Made by a program: the position numbers and the translations under genes. The notes beneath the pieces were generated by a model, which was not told the DNA's origin, did not search any database, and saw nothing but the letters and a program-made list of their open reading frames with translations. From Phytoseiulus persimilis (Eukaryota; Arthropoda; Arachnida; Mesostigmata; Phytoseiidae): 64,000 bases of DNA. The stretch is taken from contig CM075101.1 in NCBI GenBank assembly GCA_037576195.1, forward strand, positions 37,138,001 through 37,202,000. The letters are read 5' to 3'. Each line of letters starts with the position of its first letter. The stretch's first letter is position 1. Shown piece by piece: positions 26,912-39,114 of this stretch.

Positions 26912-27435
26912 GCGCGCGTCAGCCGCTTCTAATCTTGGACGAATCGCTTGATGCGTACTCTCCCGTTGGTCCAATCTTCAAAGAAGACCCTGGTGAGTTG
27001 ATCATCGTCGAAGACGAAGAACCCACAAACCCGAACGCCGCTGGACCCCAACGAATCACTGTCAAAGAGATGCAAATGATCGTAGACTGTGCCGTAATGA
27101 ACAATGACTTCAAATGTCCAATCTGCCACTACAGTAAGGCTAAAGGGAAGAAAGTTTTCGAAGCTCATGTGATGACCCATACTGGCGAGAGGCCTTTTAA
27201 ATGTGATTATTGCGATAAACGTTTCAATAAAGTCGGCATCATGGACACTCATCGCTGGACGCATCCCGAAGCTGAGCCGTTCACATGTCACTGTGGAGTT
27301 TTCACGACCCGATCTCGACGAGAAATGAACACCCATCAGACTCGATGTACTATGGTTTCTCGTTTGACGGTTAAAAGCTTTGAGCACGCCGTATTGCATC
27401 TGAATAACAGTGTAACTCGGCGGCTGAATATGTGA
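26912..27435 (+). CDS. lola: zinc-finger terminal exon 4 (three fingers)
   Basis: The acceptor CCGAATTCCAG precedes 26912 and entry is phase 1. About 65 acidic linker residues lead to FKCPICHYS...HVMTH, a TGERP linker, FKCDYCDKR...HRWTH and a variant FTCHCGVF...HQTRC with a single residue between the cysteines. AATAAA is at 28177-28182. Confidence 0.88.
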
Positions 27436-28628
27436 GCGCTATCTGACTGAGCGGGTCATTCCTTCTGATGACGATTTGCGACAGTTGGAGTCCGGTTCTC
27501 ACTCAGCTGCCCGTCTGCCGACATTTCGCCCAGCCCGTCTGGGAATGCCCCTGTTGGTCGATTGTGAGATAACAGGGGCCTGGCAGTCGAGAAGTCATTT
27601 GCCGATACGGGGCGCCCACGTCGTCCTATTTTCGGCTGCATCGCGACCAATCCCGCGTCAACTTTGAGTGTCATCATTTTGCGCTCCGTTCTCACTAACT
27701 GGAGAAAATGTGTGGAATTTTAGTCTGATAGGTAGAATAGATTGATGTTAGAATTCAGAACTTATCTCCGAACCTATGCGATATCAACCGAGTGGATTTA
27801 CACGTAACACCACAACAGACTAGAACGTTGCGCTCTCTGCGGAGCAGATCTGACTTCTGGACGTTGCATGTAGATTACTGCGCATCTTATTCAGGTGTAC
27901 GGAAATCTGTAGGACCAGTCAACCCAAGCTTTATTCATCCCGATGAATTATCTGTCACCCCGCTCGGCACCAGACCATGTGCGAGAAAACTCGATCTGAG
28001 TGAAAGCGATTCTCAGAGCCGAAAGTGTACACATTTATCATCCGAAGCCCTGTTTAGTGACCTACGTAGATGTAAATATATGTAGACCGTGCAATTGTTA
28101 GATAGGCGTTTGCCCTACTCTCGGGATACTCTCTCTCTCTAAATTAGAAGATCACCTTATTTTCCTTCGCTCGTAGAATAAACTCATTTATCCCTCGCGG
28201 ATGTCTAGGGACGGAACGCGTCATGAATTACGATCAAGTAAATAGTCTAACATGGAGCTGGAGACAAGCTGCTTTCAGTCTCGCAATCGTTTTCCTTTCA
28301 GAATTATTTCTTGGATCGTGTCGGAGAGCTGATTCCGAGCTTGTTTCTTACGGAGTTTTCCCTAAAATAACTACGGAAGGTTCAGCCGACGGGGCTCATC
28401 AGGCCTCATAACTTGGCTGAGTAGGTTGAACATTCTCTAAATATTTATTCTCCTTCCAGGATGACCATACTCCCGATCGCTGTGGATTCGCGCCGATTTC
28501 GCAGATGGAGTGTTTTTTGTTCTCGAAAAATTATTATCAGAATAAACTACGACTTCAGAAACTTCGTGGAGCTGTGAGCCTGAGTGGAGCGATTTCATAA
28601 CCAGCATCTCCTCTGATGGAATTTCCAG

Positions 28629-28981
28629 AGTGGATGCTAAACATCGACATGGGGTACTACACACTGGAAGAGGCTCGCTCGTCGAAGCGTTTAACACCGG
28701 GGCCCGATCAACTGTTCGGCTGTGCGCTGTGTGGTTACCGAACGGCCGGATCCTACAGTTTACGCCGGCATTTCCGAGTTCACACCGGCGAAAAGCCCTA
28801 TGAGTGTGAGCTTTGCGGCAAACGTTTCTCACAGCGTTACAGTGTCGCAATACATAAACGGACGCACTCGAAGGATCTGCCCTGCGATCCTTGCAGCTCC
28901 TGCAGCTACGGTGACACGGATGAAAATCCTCCAAAGTCGCGAACGAAGTTGCACAAGATTCAGCGTGAAGGTTCTATTTGA
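28629..28981 (+). CDS. lola: zinc-finger terminal exon 5 (two fingers)
   Basis: The acceptor AATTTCCAG precedes 28629 and entry is phase 1. Fingers FGCALCGYR...HFRVH and YECELCGKR...HKRTH are joined by TGEKP. A Cys-rich tail (PCDPCSSC) follows, then charged residues and TGA. AATAAA is at 29643-29648. Confidence 0.88.
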
Positions 28982-29829
28982 TGATCGCAAACATAGTGCA
29001 ATAGCTACGTTATGGTGTCACTCTGTTCATGAAGCTTCGCCGCAAAGTTACCCTTGATTTCCGTCACGGAAGACAGACCTCTACTCTTAACGACCAACTC
29101 TTCGACCGAATCAACAATGTACATATATTCATATATATATATCTAGTCACACGATAGCCTGGGCCATTCTGTGCAGTTATCATGTATGTTGGCGCTCAGA
29201 AGGGCTTTAGTCAGAATCGGGAAGAGGCTCAGATCCCCATGCTGTGAGCTGCGATGTTTTGGGCGCAACGGCAGAGCAAACTGAGTGTCGATATATGTAC
29301 AACAAATTTGTACGATATTTACAAGAAATAGGGGAGCCGATATTCGCGTTTTGACTCGTTGCATTTCTGTTCGGTCGAATTGTGTCTTCAGCATTTATCG
29401 GATGTGTCGGTACTGAGGAATCGGATTGTGCCAATCGTGCAGCGAACGGACCCAATCGAGAGGCCATCAATGCGAACGTGCATAGTTTGTGGAAACTATA
29501 GGCATTAGGGTCTGACTTATTCTCGGGCGTCGCATTCCATCTGAATGGTCGAGATTCCTGTAAATATTGTTGGCTGCGCATTATTGCGTCAGGATGGACG
29601 AGCGGAAAGTCCTATCAAACTCTCAAGAAAACCAAGTTCAAGAATAAACTGGAACAAGAAGAGCTGTTCTGACCACCGATGTTATTTGCAGTGTCTCCGC
29701 TTCGAGTTGGAGTTTTCCTGAGTTGCCGCCATCCTCGGATAAGAAACTCGGTTGTCTTCAGTTTCCCCGTCATCGTTTGTTCCCTTTCAGCGAATTTCTT
29801 GTATGCCACTGAATAAAATTTTCATTCCG

Positions 29830-29840
29830 CCCCCCCCCCC
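29830..29840. repeat. homopolymer run of 11 C
   Basis: C tract in the intron before exon 6. Confidence 0.9.
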
Positions 29841-29998
29841 TGCGATTTGTTCGGCTTGGTTCATGGTCTGCGTTTTTTTCCGCCCTCTCTCAGTTTCTCT
29901 CGAATTCCTCTCTATTGAGTTCGATGTTTGGTTGCATTGCTGGGTCCTCTGTTCGTTTTTATGTTTGGTTCCTCCTTTGCTCATCGCTCTGGTTGCAG

Positions 29999-30387
29999 AT
30001 GATGACGTCCTATCGCTCCCCGGAGGCCTCGAAATGCGGATACTTCCGGAACCGGACTCATCCATCGAAGAAATGTCGGGCTGGTGCTTACCGCAAGGGA
30101 TGGAGCTGTCCCCCGTCGAGGGAAAATTGTTCTCTTGCAAGCACTGCTCGTATAAAACGCAGGTCGCATCGATCCTCCAGCGGCACATGCGAGTCCACAC
30201 CGGAGAGAAGCCTTTCAAATGCGACATTTGTTTCAAAAGTTTCACCCGGAAGAGCAGTGTCGAAACTCACAGAAGAATCCATACCGGGGAGAAACCCTTC
30301 AAGTGTTGCTTTTGCGCGTATTCGTCCGGTGACCGCAGTGCTGTTCGACGGCATCTGATGAGCTGCAGCGAGGTCTACAAGAAATAG
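29999..30387 (+). CDS. lola: zinc-finger terminal exon 6 (three fingers)
   Basis: The acceptor CTCTGGTTGCAG precedes 29999 and entry is phase 1. Fingers: FSCKHCSYK...HMRVH, FKCDICFKS...HRRIH, and a terminal C2HC finger FKCCFCAYS...HLMSC. Both linkers are TGEKP, suggesting canonical DNA contact by consecutive fingers. Confidence 0.9.
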
Positions 30388-33319
30388 TGGACACATGAGG
30401 CCCTTTGGAGCAAAACATGAAACGAACAACACCCTACATAATACATGGAAGCGCCCTGCGTGGCGAAACCAGGACGGAGGTCAACAATGAGAACAGCGAC
30501 GTATCGACAGCTCTGGGCGGTCATGTTCCGAATCAACCGGCTCGAGACGAGAAGTTGCGAAAGCAAGATCGAATTACCTATTCAAGCATTCCTAAGCCAT
30601 CTTCGACACCGAAGGGACCCAATTGTGAATCTCATCGATGAACCTCATAAACAAACAAACATGTAAGCACACAAGACCCTCCCGGAAACATGGGCCAACA
30701 CAAGCAAGCTAGAAATACCCGTCTTCATGGTCACGAGGCAACGCGAGTGGGTTCCTCCACTGCGGGGCCCGTGCCCTGCTCCGGAGCGCTAGGGTCGAGG
30801 GAATCGTTACGTTCATTCCATGGCATTCCACGAGCTTGTTGCTCGGTTGCCCTGAGGACAACGGGGTTGAGCTATTGATCAAAGTTGCGAAGAACCGTCT
30901 GCATCGTCTTCCCTAAGTCAGAGAGTCTCATCTGGAGGGCTCTCAAATACAGTTATTCCTAAGTGCATTATAGCCACTGCAATCTTCGACGGACCATACC
31001 GACCGCAACAGCAACAACGAAAACGACGAGTTCGGCAGCAACGTCGACAATACCGTTGAAAAATACGACCGCTTGAAACTCACTGTTTTAAAAAGTTTCC
31101 CTCCTCATGCAAATGAAGTTGCAATCGTTGCAGACATGAGAGGACCGGGGACATTTACATGCCGACACAGTTCGGTGTGCTTGGGCTAATGAGGAGCGAC
31201 ACAGGCGTGGGCGAGGTTTGTCGACCCTTTGCTTCCCCTGGGGCCTACGGCACCGGCGGCAAACAGTCGTATTCATTTCCAGAAATGAGATTGAATTGTT
31301 CTCTCGATTATTGTTTTGTTAAAATTCGTTTGACGTTTCTCTGTATATTCAATCGCGTGTTTGTGCCTCGCGCACAACGAATCCAATGGATGTTTGTTCA
31401 TCTTTCTCTGAAATCTAGTGAGCGATCGAGAAGCGCTGAAACTCAGCTTGCGTGAGCGAGCAAACTCCAAATTGTAACGTGCAATCATTGCGTTCTTTCC
31501 CCTGAATCAACGAGCGGTTCCTTGCGCAAAGCAACGCTGCTTGAAGCTCATCATCATCTCGTGGCGCATTGATCAGTAGAGCCGCTCGTGCACTCCTTTT
31601 TTGAAGCTCCTGTTTTACCGAACGAGTTTTCACCGCTGAGACCTATTCTACCACTGGATATTGTAGTTTCCCAATCGTGTATTTCGAGTATTTCAGTTGC
31701 CTTTTTAGGTCAGGCGATGTGAATTGAAATTACGATTGTCTCTCAACGCATACATTATCATGACCAACGTCCACAAGTATAACAACGAAATAGTTTCTCA
31801 CGCATACGAACATGCATACTTGTTTACATACAAGCGAACGAACGACCCATCATAGGTACAGTTACTCTCCTTCCACCGACTACGATACATTAGCAAATCA
31901 AACTCGGCGTAAGAATGTAGAAGCTCCATTATTATACAGTATCTGCGACCACCAATTTTCGAACGAACTCCCGGGAATTCCCGAGTTTCGGAGGCCTGGT
32001 CTGCGTGACCACAAAAGCATCCCTTGCGAAGCGAAGCGAAGCTCAGAGCATATGCTCTCTGGAAATTCACTTCATATCTTCGGATTATCCTGCCCCGCCT
32101 CCCCGAGAGTACCCTCCGCGAAGGATTTCCTCCGGGTTGGCTTCCTACTAGATTCGCTCGTAGCTTGCAGAGTGGCCACGGGATGGCTCTTGGGTCTCGC
32201 TGCGCGCCATGTCCATTTCTCTTTGTTCTACAAGAAGGTCGTCACCTACACATGTAGTCATCCGATGTATACCTCCAACTTTGTAGTTAGCCACGAGCTG
32301 AAAAAAAACTCCTCGGAATTTCATTCCTGTCCAAAACACGCCCCATCATGTACTTCGGAAACTCTTGAAAGAGCTCTGGTTTTTCCGAAGTTTCCCGTCT
32401 GACCCACGTTTGGAATTCGGTTTTTGATCTGCTGATTCGAAGCTATGGTTGGGAACCAGAGCTTATTACCGACTTCTGCGATCTGTATTGCGAAGTACTC
32501 TCTCAGACTTCGGGATGATCATTCCGAGGACGTCACCCACGACAAGGCTCCCCGACGACAAGCATTCTACTGATCATACCCGCAATATTCGCTGTTGTGA
32601 AAAAGTCTTGTCGAGCAAGCATAGCAATCACACCACCGAGCGTTGTCGTTGCAAAGCGATGCTCTGAACAGACAATCCATTCCCACGAGCCCGGTTACAG
32701 AATCTATGACAACGAAGAATAAAATACTTCATATACCTATTTATTTCCCTAGCATCAGTGTTTTCATTGGTTGATGAGGTCGTCATTGGGTACATCTCCG
32801 AGCAAAAAAGATTGGACCACCTCTAATTTTCGTTTCCTATTCCCAGGTGGCTCTCAAGGACCATTATCCTTATGCTCCCAGATCGATGATGCGGTTCCTC
32901 GATTCACTGGCTGCAAGAGATGACCTCGTTATAAAGAATAAATATATTCTCGGCATAATGTTTTTGATGCCTGAAGTTATTCTCTTGAATAGTATTCTTC
33001 AAGATTCCGAATCTCGATTGACCACCACTTCATCGCTTCCCAGATTTTCCGATACACGCTGGAGACCATGAAGACTCCGATCTTATCGTACCTGATGTAG
33101 AACCTAACAAGAATAGTGCGATATACTCATCTCTGCCGCGAAAGCCCTCGAGTATGACAGCGTCGAGAGCCATCGTTATTCCGCGCATACCTCAACCAAT
33201 AACGCGTATCTCTACGCGATAATCAATGCCTGTCAGATCAATGCAGCGGTCCCGCGTATGAGCGTCATGAGTCCGAACATTCAAATGACAACCGTCACCG
33301 AACATCATAAAACTCCCAG
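30388..33319. other. 2.9 kb between finger exons 6 and 7, nothing certain
   Basis: No intact finger motif on either strand. It contains only the mini-exon candidate at 32847 and an AATAAA at 32718-32723 that may serve exon 6. Confidence 0.55.
32847..32942 (+). CDS. candidate finger-less mini terminal exon
   Basis: A pyrimidine-rich acceptor (CGTTTCCTATTCCCAG) is followed by a phase 1 frame of about 25 codons ending TGA at 32921-32923, with AATAAA only 14 bases further (32937-32942). There is no zinc finger. It could give a BTB-only isoform, or it could be chance; a short open frame after an AG is not rare. Confidence 0.22.
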
Positions 33320-33936
33320 CCGGTACAGACGTCGACTTCATATCTCATACGCATGTCCGAGGAAAGGCCAACCAGTTCTGGCAATATGTTTGCAACGACT
33401 GTCCATTTATCACTCAAGATTCCCGAACATACAAGAAACAACCGGTCCTTCGCGCATGAGACCAAAACGCAATCGACAACTAAGGTAAGCTCTGACGGTG
33501 ATGAGTGAGATCGTTGGGTGCTCTGCATCGATTCGGTTCACGAAGACACCACCCGCGTTCCGATGTCTGTTCACTGACAAACCGTTGCAGGTCTGTAACA
33601 TCTGCAACAAGGGATTCTTGGATCTCGAAAATCACCTCAAGGGTTCATGAGCACGGTCGCAACCATGTATGCGACGTTTGCGATCTGGGCTTCAACTCGA
33701 TGACCGAGCTTCGCAATCACGCGACAAAGATGCACCAGGGCCGACAATTTCTGAAGTGCGGCTATTGCGATTTCACCGCCGTCAAAGAAGAGATCTCGAA
33801 ACACCTTCTGACCTGCGAGCCGTTCAAGAGACAAGAGCAGCAACAACAGCAAAAAACAGCAGTTGCTCCGGAGTTCTGCCCCGAGACTGACATAGACCCA
33901 TGGAATCATGGAACCACTACTCAAAGACCTGAGTAA
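33320..33936 (+). CDS. lola: zinc-finger terminal exon 7 (four fingers, frame breaks)
   Basis: Two coding parts, 33320-33484 and 33591-33936, are joined by a 106-base intron. The acceptor CTCCCAG gives phase 1. The first finger (YVCNDCPFI) is broken near 33440, and the second (VCNICNKGF...NHLK) near 33640, where the G run in AAGGGTTCATGAG is one base too long for KVHEHG. Both breaks look like base-count errors. Then come HVCDVCDLG...HATKMH and a C2HC finger LKCGYCDFT...HLLTC, with a Gln-rich tail. AATAAA is at 34595-34600. Confidence 0.75.
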
Positions 33937-34814
33937 ACAGAACTCGAATCCTTGGTAGTGGTTTGATATCTTGGTTGGTCACGATGGAACTCTCATCGTT
34001 GCCTTGAACGAAAGACAGGGCTCGCAACCATGGTTGACATCGTGGATAATGCACCAGACATCTATCGGTATTCCAAGTGTTTCCAAGAACGAATGTCGAC
34101 GAGAAGCTGCACTTCCTTTCCGCGAATGTGGGGTGTCCCCCTGTATTTTGGATCCTCGTATCGGATTGCACCACCCTGTCAGCGAGCATCACGACCTGCT
34201 AGAGCTTTCGAAAAGTTGTGGCTCTTTCAATCAATTGCCTCATGCAAGGCGTGCGTGAAAATCGAACATTCATACGGAAATACACACATTGACGTATCAA
34301 CAAAACGACTAGATACGAACAGCTGTAGTCGTGTCGCGATCGTTATTTGCGTACCTATCAGAGGATCTTGTTGTGCAATATGAATATATCTGTGAAACCT
34401 ATTGCATATACAAAGGACTAAAAATCCAGAGTTCAGCTTGAGTATTTTTATAGCGGTATGTTGACGTCGATACTTGTTTAATCTCTCGAGGAAACCTAAT
34501 TCTCATGGAGACGGAGAAATATGTATTTTCACAGCGAGCTGGCAATTCACTGTGATGTTTAACAACCCGGATTTTTCTTGGAAATATACAACCAAATAAA
34601 AACAGTTTGATGATATCGAGAGGCCTATCGGTGTTCATTCTGAGGAAATCAAATCCCAACCGGAGCTGGGAGGAAAGATTTGTTGCCGTTCTTGAGCTCT
34701 TGCTTATCTACTCTTCTTCAGTTTCAGATGTCACAGGGACAGGCGAGTGGACAAGGATTACCGTATTCGCGAAATCCTCCGACTCTGTGAATGTCCGCTC
34801 CAATAAAGTGGGGT

Positions 34815-34828
34815 GGGGGGGGGGGGGG
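34815..34828. repeat. homopolymer run of 14 G
   Basis: G tract just upstream of a candidate finger-less exon. Frame predictions across it are unsafe. Confidence 0.9.
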
Positions 34829-34908
34829 CGACGCACCACGATTCTCGCTTCCCATTGCGCGACTCGCGAGTCCTCTCATGTTAACGCTGAACCTCGCGCG
34901 TTTTTCAG

Positions 34909-35084
34909 GGAGGTCCCCGTCTGGGGGTGATGACCACGACGAGGAACCGCTGCAGTTCTTCACCAATGCCATTCGTCGAGCTCGGAGAAAACACTCGAGG
35001 AGCGAATTTGGTCGGGGACTCTCAACTTTCAAAATGAAACCGCTACCCGACGGGAAGGGGAGAGGAAGAGAGGTCAAACTCTAA
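34909..35084 (+). CDS. candidate finger-less terminal exon
   Basis: Acceptor GCGCGTTTTTCAG, then a phase 1 frame of about 58 codons to TAA. The product is charged (GGDDHDEEPLQFF, AIRRARRKHSRSEFGRG) with coding-like codon choice but no finger. There is no nearby AATAAA. A second acceptor, TTCTTCAGTTTCAG before 34728, also enters in phase 1 upstream. This is a possible alternative C-terminus. Confidence 0.3.
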
Positions 35085-36774
35085 CAGGCAGATCAGTGGG
35101 CAGACCGAGGGGAAAGTGGTGGCGAGAGCATCTACGTCTGTTGTTAAGCCCTCTGTCTCTCCTCATCTGCAACAAGTCAACGCAGGCACGTCTGTTTCGA
35201 CCTTGGAGCCGTTAGTGGAAACACTGATAGGACACAGACACGCGGAGGTGAGAGGAACAAGAACGATGATAGCGTTGAGATCTTCGTAGATGAGAAGTCA
35301 TGTGAAAACAAATGAAGATATGAGCGGAGAAAAGTTCACCACTGCGATTCTGGGGGGCGCATGACCCTACGGACGCGTGAGCTTTCTTCGGAAGCGAGTC
35401 AGATTATTTTGGAGTCTCGACAAGATTCCCGAACGGGCAACATCTGCTAAAATCAGCTCAATACCACACATCCAGCGTGAATTTAGCACTGTCAATCAGA
35501 TTCCGCGCCAGCATTCAAACGAAGCCACGATAAAACAATGCGCAGCACGGCGAGCCCAGCGCCGCTGCATGCAATCGAGGAAGTTGACCAGCTCCCATAT
35601 CCAAGCGCAGTAAATCGTGGTGACAGCTGACAGTAGAGAGGATCATGTGTTCGAGGATTCGGATCCGAGGTTTCGATGGGGAGGCAGTGCGCAGTCGCCT
35701 TTCGAGGAGTGGTGTGAAGCTCAACGGTGCGTTGCTGGCCCGGGGAATTGCGCGGAATGATCACAGTTCCGATTTGGAATCAGGAAGCGATCAGCGTAGT
35801 TCACTAACTTTTCTCGAATGCAATTGTGACGGGGAGGAAACGTCATGTCAATGTACGGGAACAAATTGAGAGAAGAAAGCACTTGGTTTTTTGGTGAGGA
35901 GAGGCGAAGGCATTTGATTGACTCCTCGGGTGGGCCGTGAGACGAAAGAGATTGGAAAGCACCGTTTCCACGCTCAGACATTTCGTTCATTCCAGTATCA
36001 ACATCTAGTCGAAATACTTCAACTGAGGAAGTACCAAGGAGCAAACGGATTCCACGAAAGAAAGACACAACCTGTGCTTGCTGCAAGTGACAGTCATCGA
36101 GTAGCTTGAATCTCATCTCTACAGCTCAACTGTCATAGGATTTCCTTCTATGTGATTCCTGAGACCGAAATCCGCAGTCATTGGCTGGAGTCACCTCATT
36201 GCAATGTGATCTTGTATGGGAATCATCAATCGTGAAGAACATTCGACTGCAAGAGAAGCACACCATGGTGGGTGGCTGCTATTACCGCTGGATCACAGGA
36301 ATCGGAGAAGGTCCCGATGAATAACGTGCAGGAGAAAATATATAGGTGTTGTGAAATTCTATCGAGGAGTACCGATGGTGGTATAGAGGTTCGCGCAGCT
36401 CCTTGGTGATTAGAGAAACCGGAGTGTGACGACTAGAAACGCCATCCGAAATAACATTTTCCGTGCAATGAATCATCAGCAACTCCTACTCTATCTCGCT
36501 CTTCAGGTTGCGATGGTATCAGGATTGGGCCATCCATTTCGTTCAGAACTAATATTCTTCTCCTTTTAGGCCGTCGCTCCGTTCCCCTCAACTGCTTGGC
36601 CCTTCGGATAGGATTCAAGAACCTGTGCGACAGAAATTGGAATAAAAGAAATTTTGATCGTGAAAATCGCGGTGCTCAGTATCTTCTCATTTCCCACGTC
36701 TCTTTCCAGCCTCCATGCGACTTATCCGCGAAACGATGTTTGAAGTGATGTTGCTTCGTTGCAGATGAGACGAA

Positions 36775-37214
36775 ACCCGTACCCAGACCTTCATCTAGAG
36801 CCGGAGCAAGGAAGAGTGTGGCGACGCCCAAAGTCGCGAATCTCCATCCCTGTTACATCACCCGAGGACGTGGAGGAAGAACTGGATCCCCGAATCTCAA
36901 AGAACCCATCGCAAGCCCGTCCAAGGAGAAGAAAACCTCGCGTCCCTCAAGTTTGCAAGTACAGCGCGTCAACGGAGTCCAGCAGAACGCAGAACTAGTT
37001 CGAAAAACTCGATCTCAAACTTGTTCGGCCGATTCTCCCAGGACCGGTGAGGTGGTCTCGTCCCGGGATAATGAGAGCATCGATGAGTCAGACAACTCGT
37101 CGGAGTCCTGCAGACCCCAGATTGTCGAAAATCATCTACTTCCATTGCATGCGATGCAAAGCCAAGCTGGCTGGTAGAGAATCTTTCCAAAAACACATCA
37201 GTTCTCACCAATGA
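36775..37214 (+). CDS. lola: zinc-finger terminal exon 8 (single finger)
   Basis: The acceptor TGCTTCGTTGCAG precedes 36775 and entry is phase 1. The long basic, Ser/Pro-rich part (36775-37046) joins 37114-37214 through a 67-base intron. Splicing restores frame into one C2H2 finger, FHCMRCKAK...HISSH, which ends two codons before the TGA. Without that splice the frame runs to a stop with no finger, which supports the intron. A single finger is unusual for this array. Confidence 0.75.
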
Positions 37215-37956
37215 TGCTGCCTCTTCAGGCATATGCCGGAGCTATAAGTTCTCCGTCGATTTCGTTAGTTGCCATCAGAACGAATAGCTCTGACGCGCCT
37301 CTGGAGTTGGGTACACACGAACGTTCAAATATTTCTCGACTCGTCGAACAGTCGTCAGTCTTGTATGTGATAATTGCGCTTTCCTCGCTGTTCCACTTAG
37401 AATAATGGTCAACTTCCCAATTAAAGGAGTTCGAATTTTAATCAAAGGCGAGAGTTTTGTTGTCTTTGCGATGATTTTCTCCCTCTGTGAAAACCCTGAT
37501 CTCGTATCGCTGCTCTAATCTTGCAATCGGCACGGGGACAGGGATTTCAAGGGGATTTTCAAGGAAACTATCAATATTTGATTTTTTAGACCAATCAACA
37601 GAGTTTCATGCCGTCGAGATTTGGAGAACTCCCGCAATTATTTGATCAGACGAATCGGTCGATTCCCGCGTTGGAGGTAACAGTGGTTCCCATTGCAGAA
37701 CGAGTGACGGCTGTCTGAAGAGCGACGCCGGAGGTGGACCTCACGGTTGGATTGAATCCGGTGTTTTTTTGTGTCGAATTCGACAGCCGACAATAAACGT
37801 ACCGACCTGTCCCGTGATCAATCTCGCTTCGATATGCTTGAATTTGCACTGTGAGGCGAATGAACATACCTGGTGGCTGAGAATATCTGACGTTATCTCG
37901 ATTTCAGATTCCCTGACGTTCTCGCCGACCCCCGCTCGATCAGGAACTCCTTTTAG

Positions 37957-38198
37957 ACGACTACTCAGAGGTCGTGGTCTCACCGGTGTTACGGAAGGGT
38001 AACATCGGCTCCTACAAATGCGACATCTGTGGGAAGACGAGCGCAACGCGTGCGAAGGCTAGCGGCCATTATCGCGTTCACACGGGGGAGCGTCCCTATC
38101 AATGCGACCTCTGCACGCGCTCCTTCAGCGACAGCAGCAATTTCAAGCGCCACCGAAGACTGCATTCCCAAAATGAAACCAATGGGAAATGCTCGTAA
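37957..38198 (+). CDS. lola: zinc-finger terminal exon 9 (two fingers)
   Basis: The acceptor CTCCTTTTAG gives phase 1 entry; a stronger-looking AG at 37916-37917 is in the wrong frame. Fingers: YKCDICGKT...HYRVH, a TGERP linker, and YQCDLCTRS...HRRLH. AATAAA is at 38984-38989. Confidence 0.85.
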
Positions 38199-39114
38199 CA
38201 TTAACGGAACCCGTCTTTGATGGGAGAAAAAAGGCGATGCTGGCTGTGAGTCAAGATGCCGAGGTTCAGCGTCTGAGCATCGCGCTGAATCCGATGGCGA
38301 GAATGAGCACACGCTGAGAGATCTCATTTTCTTTTCTGCTGACTCCTCTTACAAAGTCTTAGGAATCTCCTCTGTCCAACATCTACTTCCCTCTGAAATT
38401 CTCCGAGCAAAGCTTTTTCTCAATGACTTCTGGAGCGATCTTCGACTACAACCTTCTGTCAACCCTAGAAGCGCATTCATAGTGAGATTTTCGTGTTAAA
38501 CTTTCTACCTCATCAGCTGGTTAACTCCTGGGGAGTGTCGAACAGCTGATTCGGCAGTGTCAGATGTTGGAAAGCTATAGGAGTTTAGGACTACTCATGA
38601 GGCTATTTAAGGGGAAAGTTATGGCTCTGTTTCTGCTCTGTCGATGACAGTGTGCCGACATATTACCCGGTCCAAGCATATCGAGTAACTATTGTCGACA
38701 AATGCTTAGGCCTCAAACTCTTCAATGGGTGTGTTCGAACAACGAGAAGCTTCTTCCTGAAGAGACACACCTCCCAACGGAATGGTTTTCACTATGTATA
38801 GATTTGATATTGATTACTGATTGGCCGAAGTTCGGACAACCATTCTGTTCATATGTTTAGGTATCACGAGCAGAGAATCAATTCGCGGTCGTACACTGAA
38901 ACGGTTGGAACAAGACGTGCGGATCTATTTATTTTATTTGTATAAATAATGTTTGAGTCTCGGAAATCGAGAATCTGAGATGGAATAAAGGCGCCCTCGG
39001 CAAAATGATTGTTGATGATCCCTGGGTCTCCATTGCCCGTTGCCAGACATGTTCCCGATGTTTTTTTCCCCGAACGTTCGGACAGTTACTAACTCTCGAT
39101 CCTGTTACAGATGG

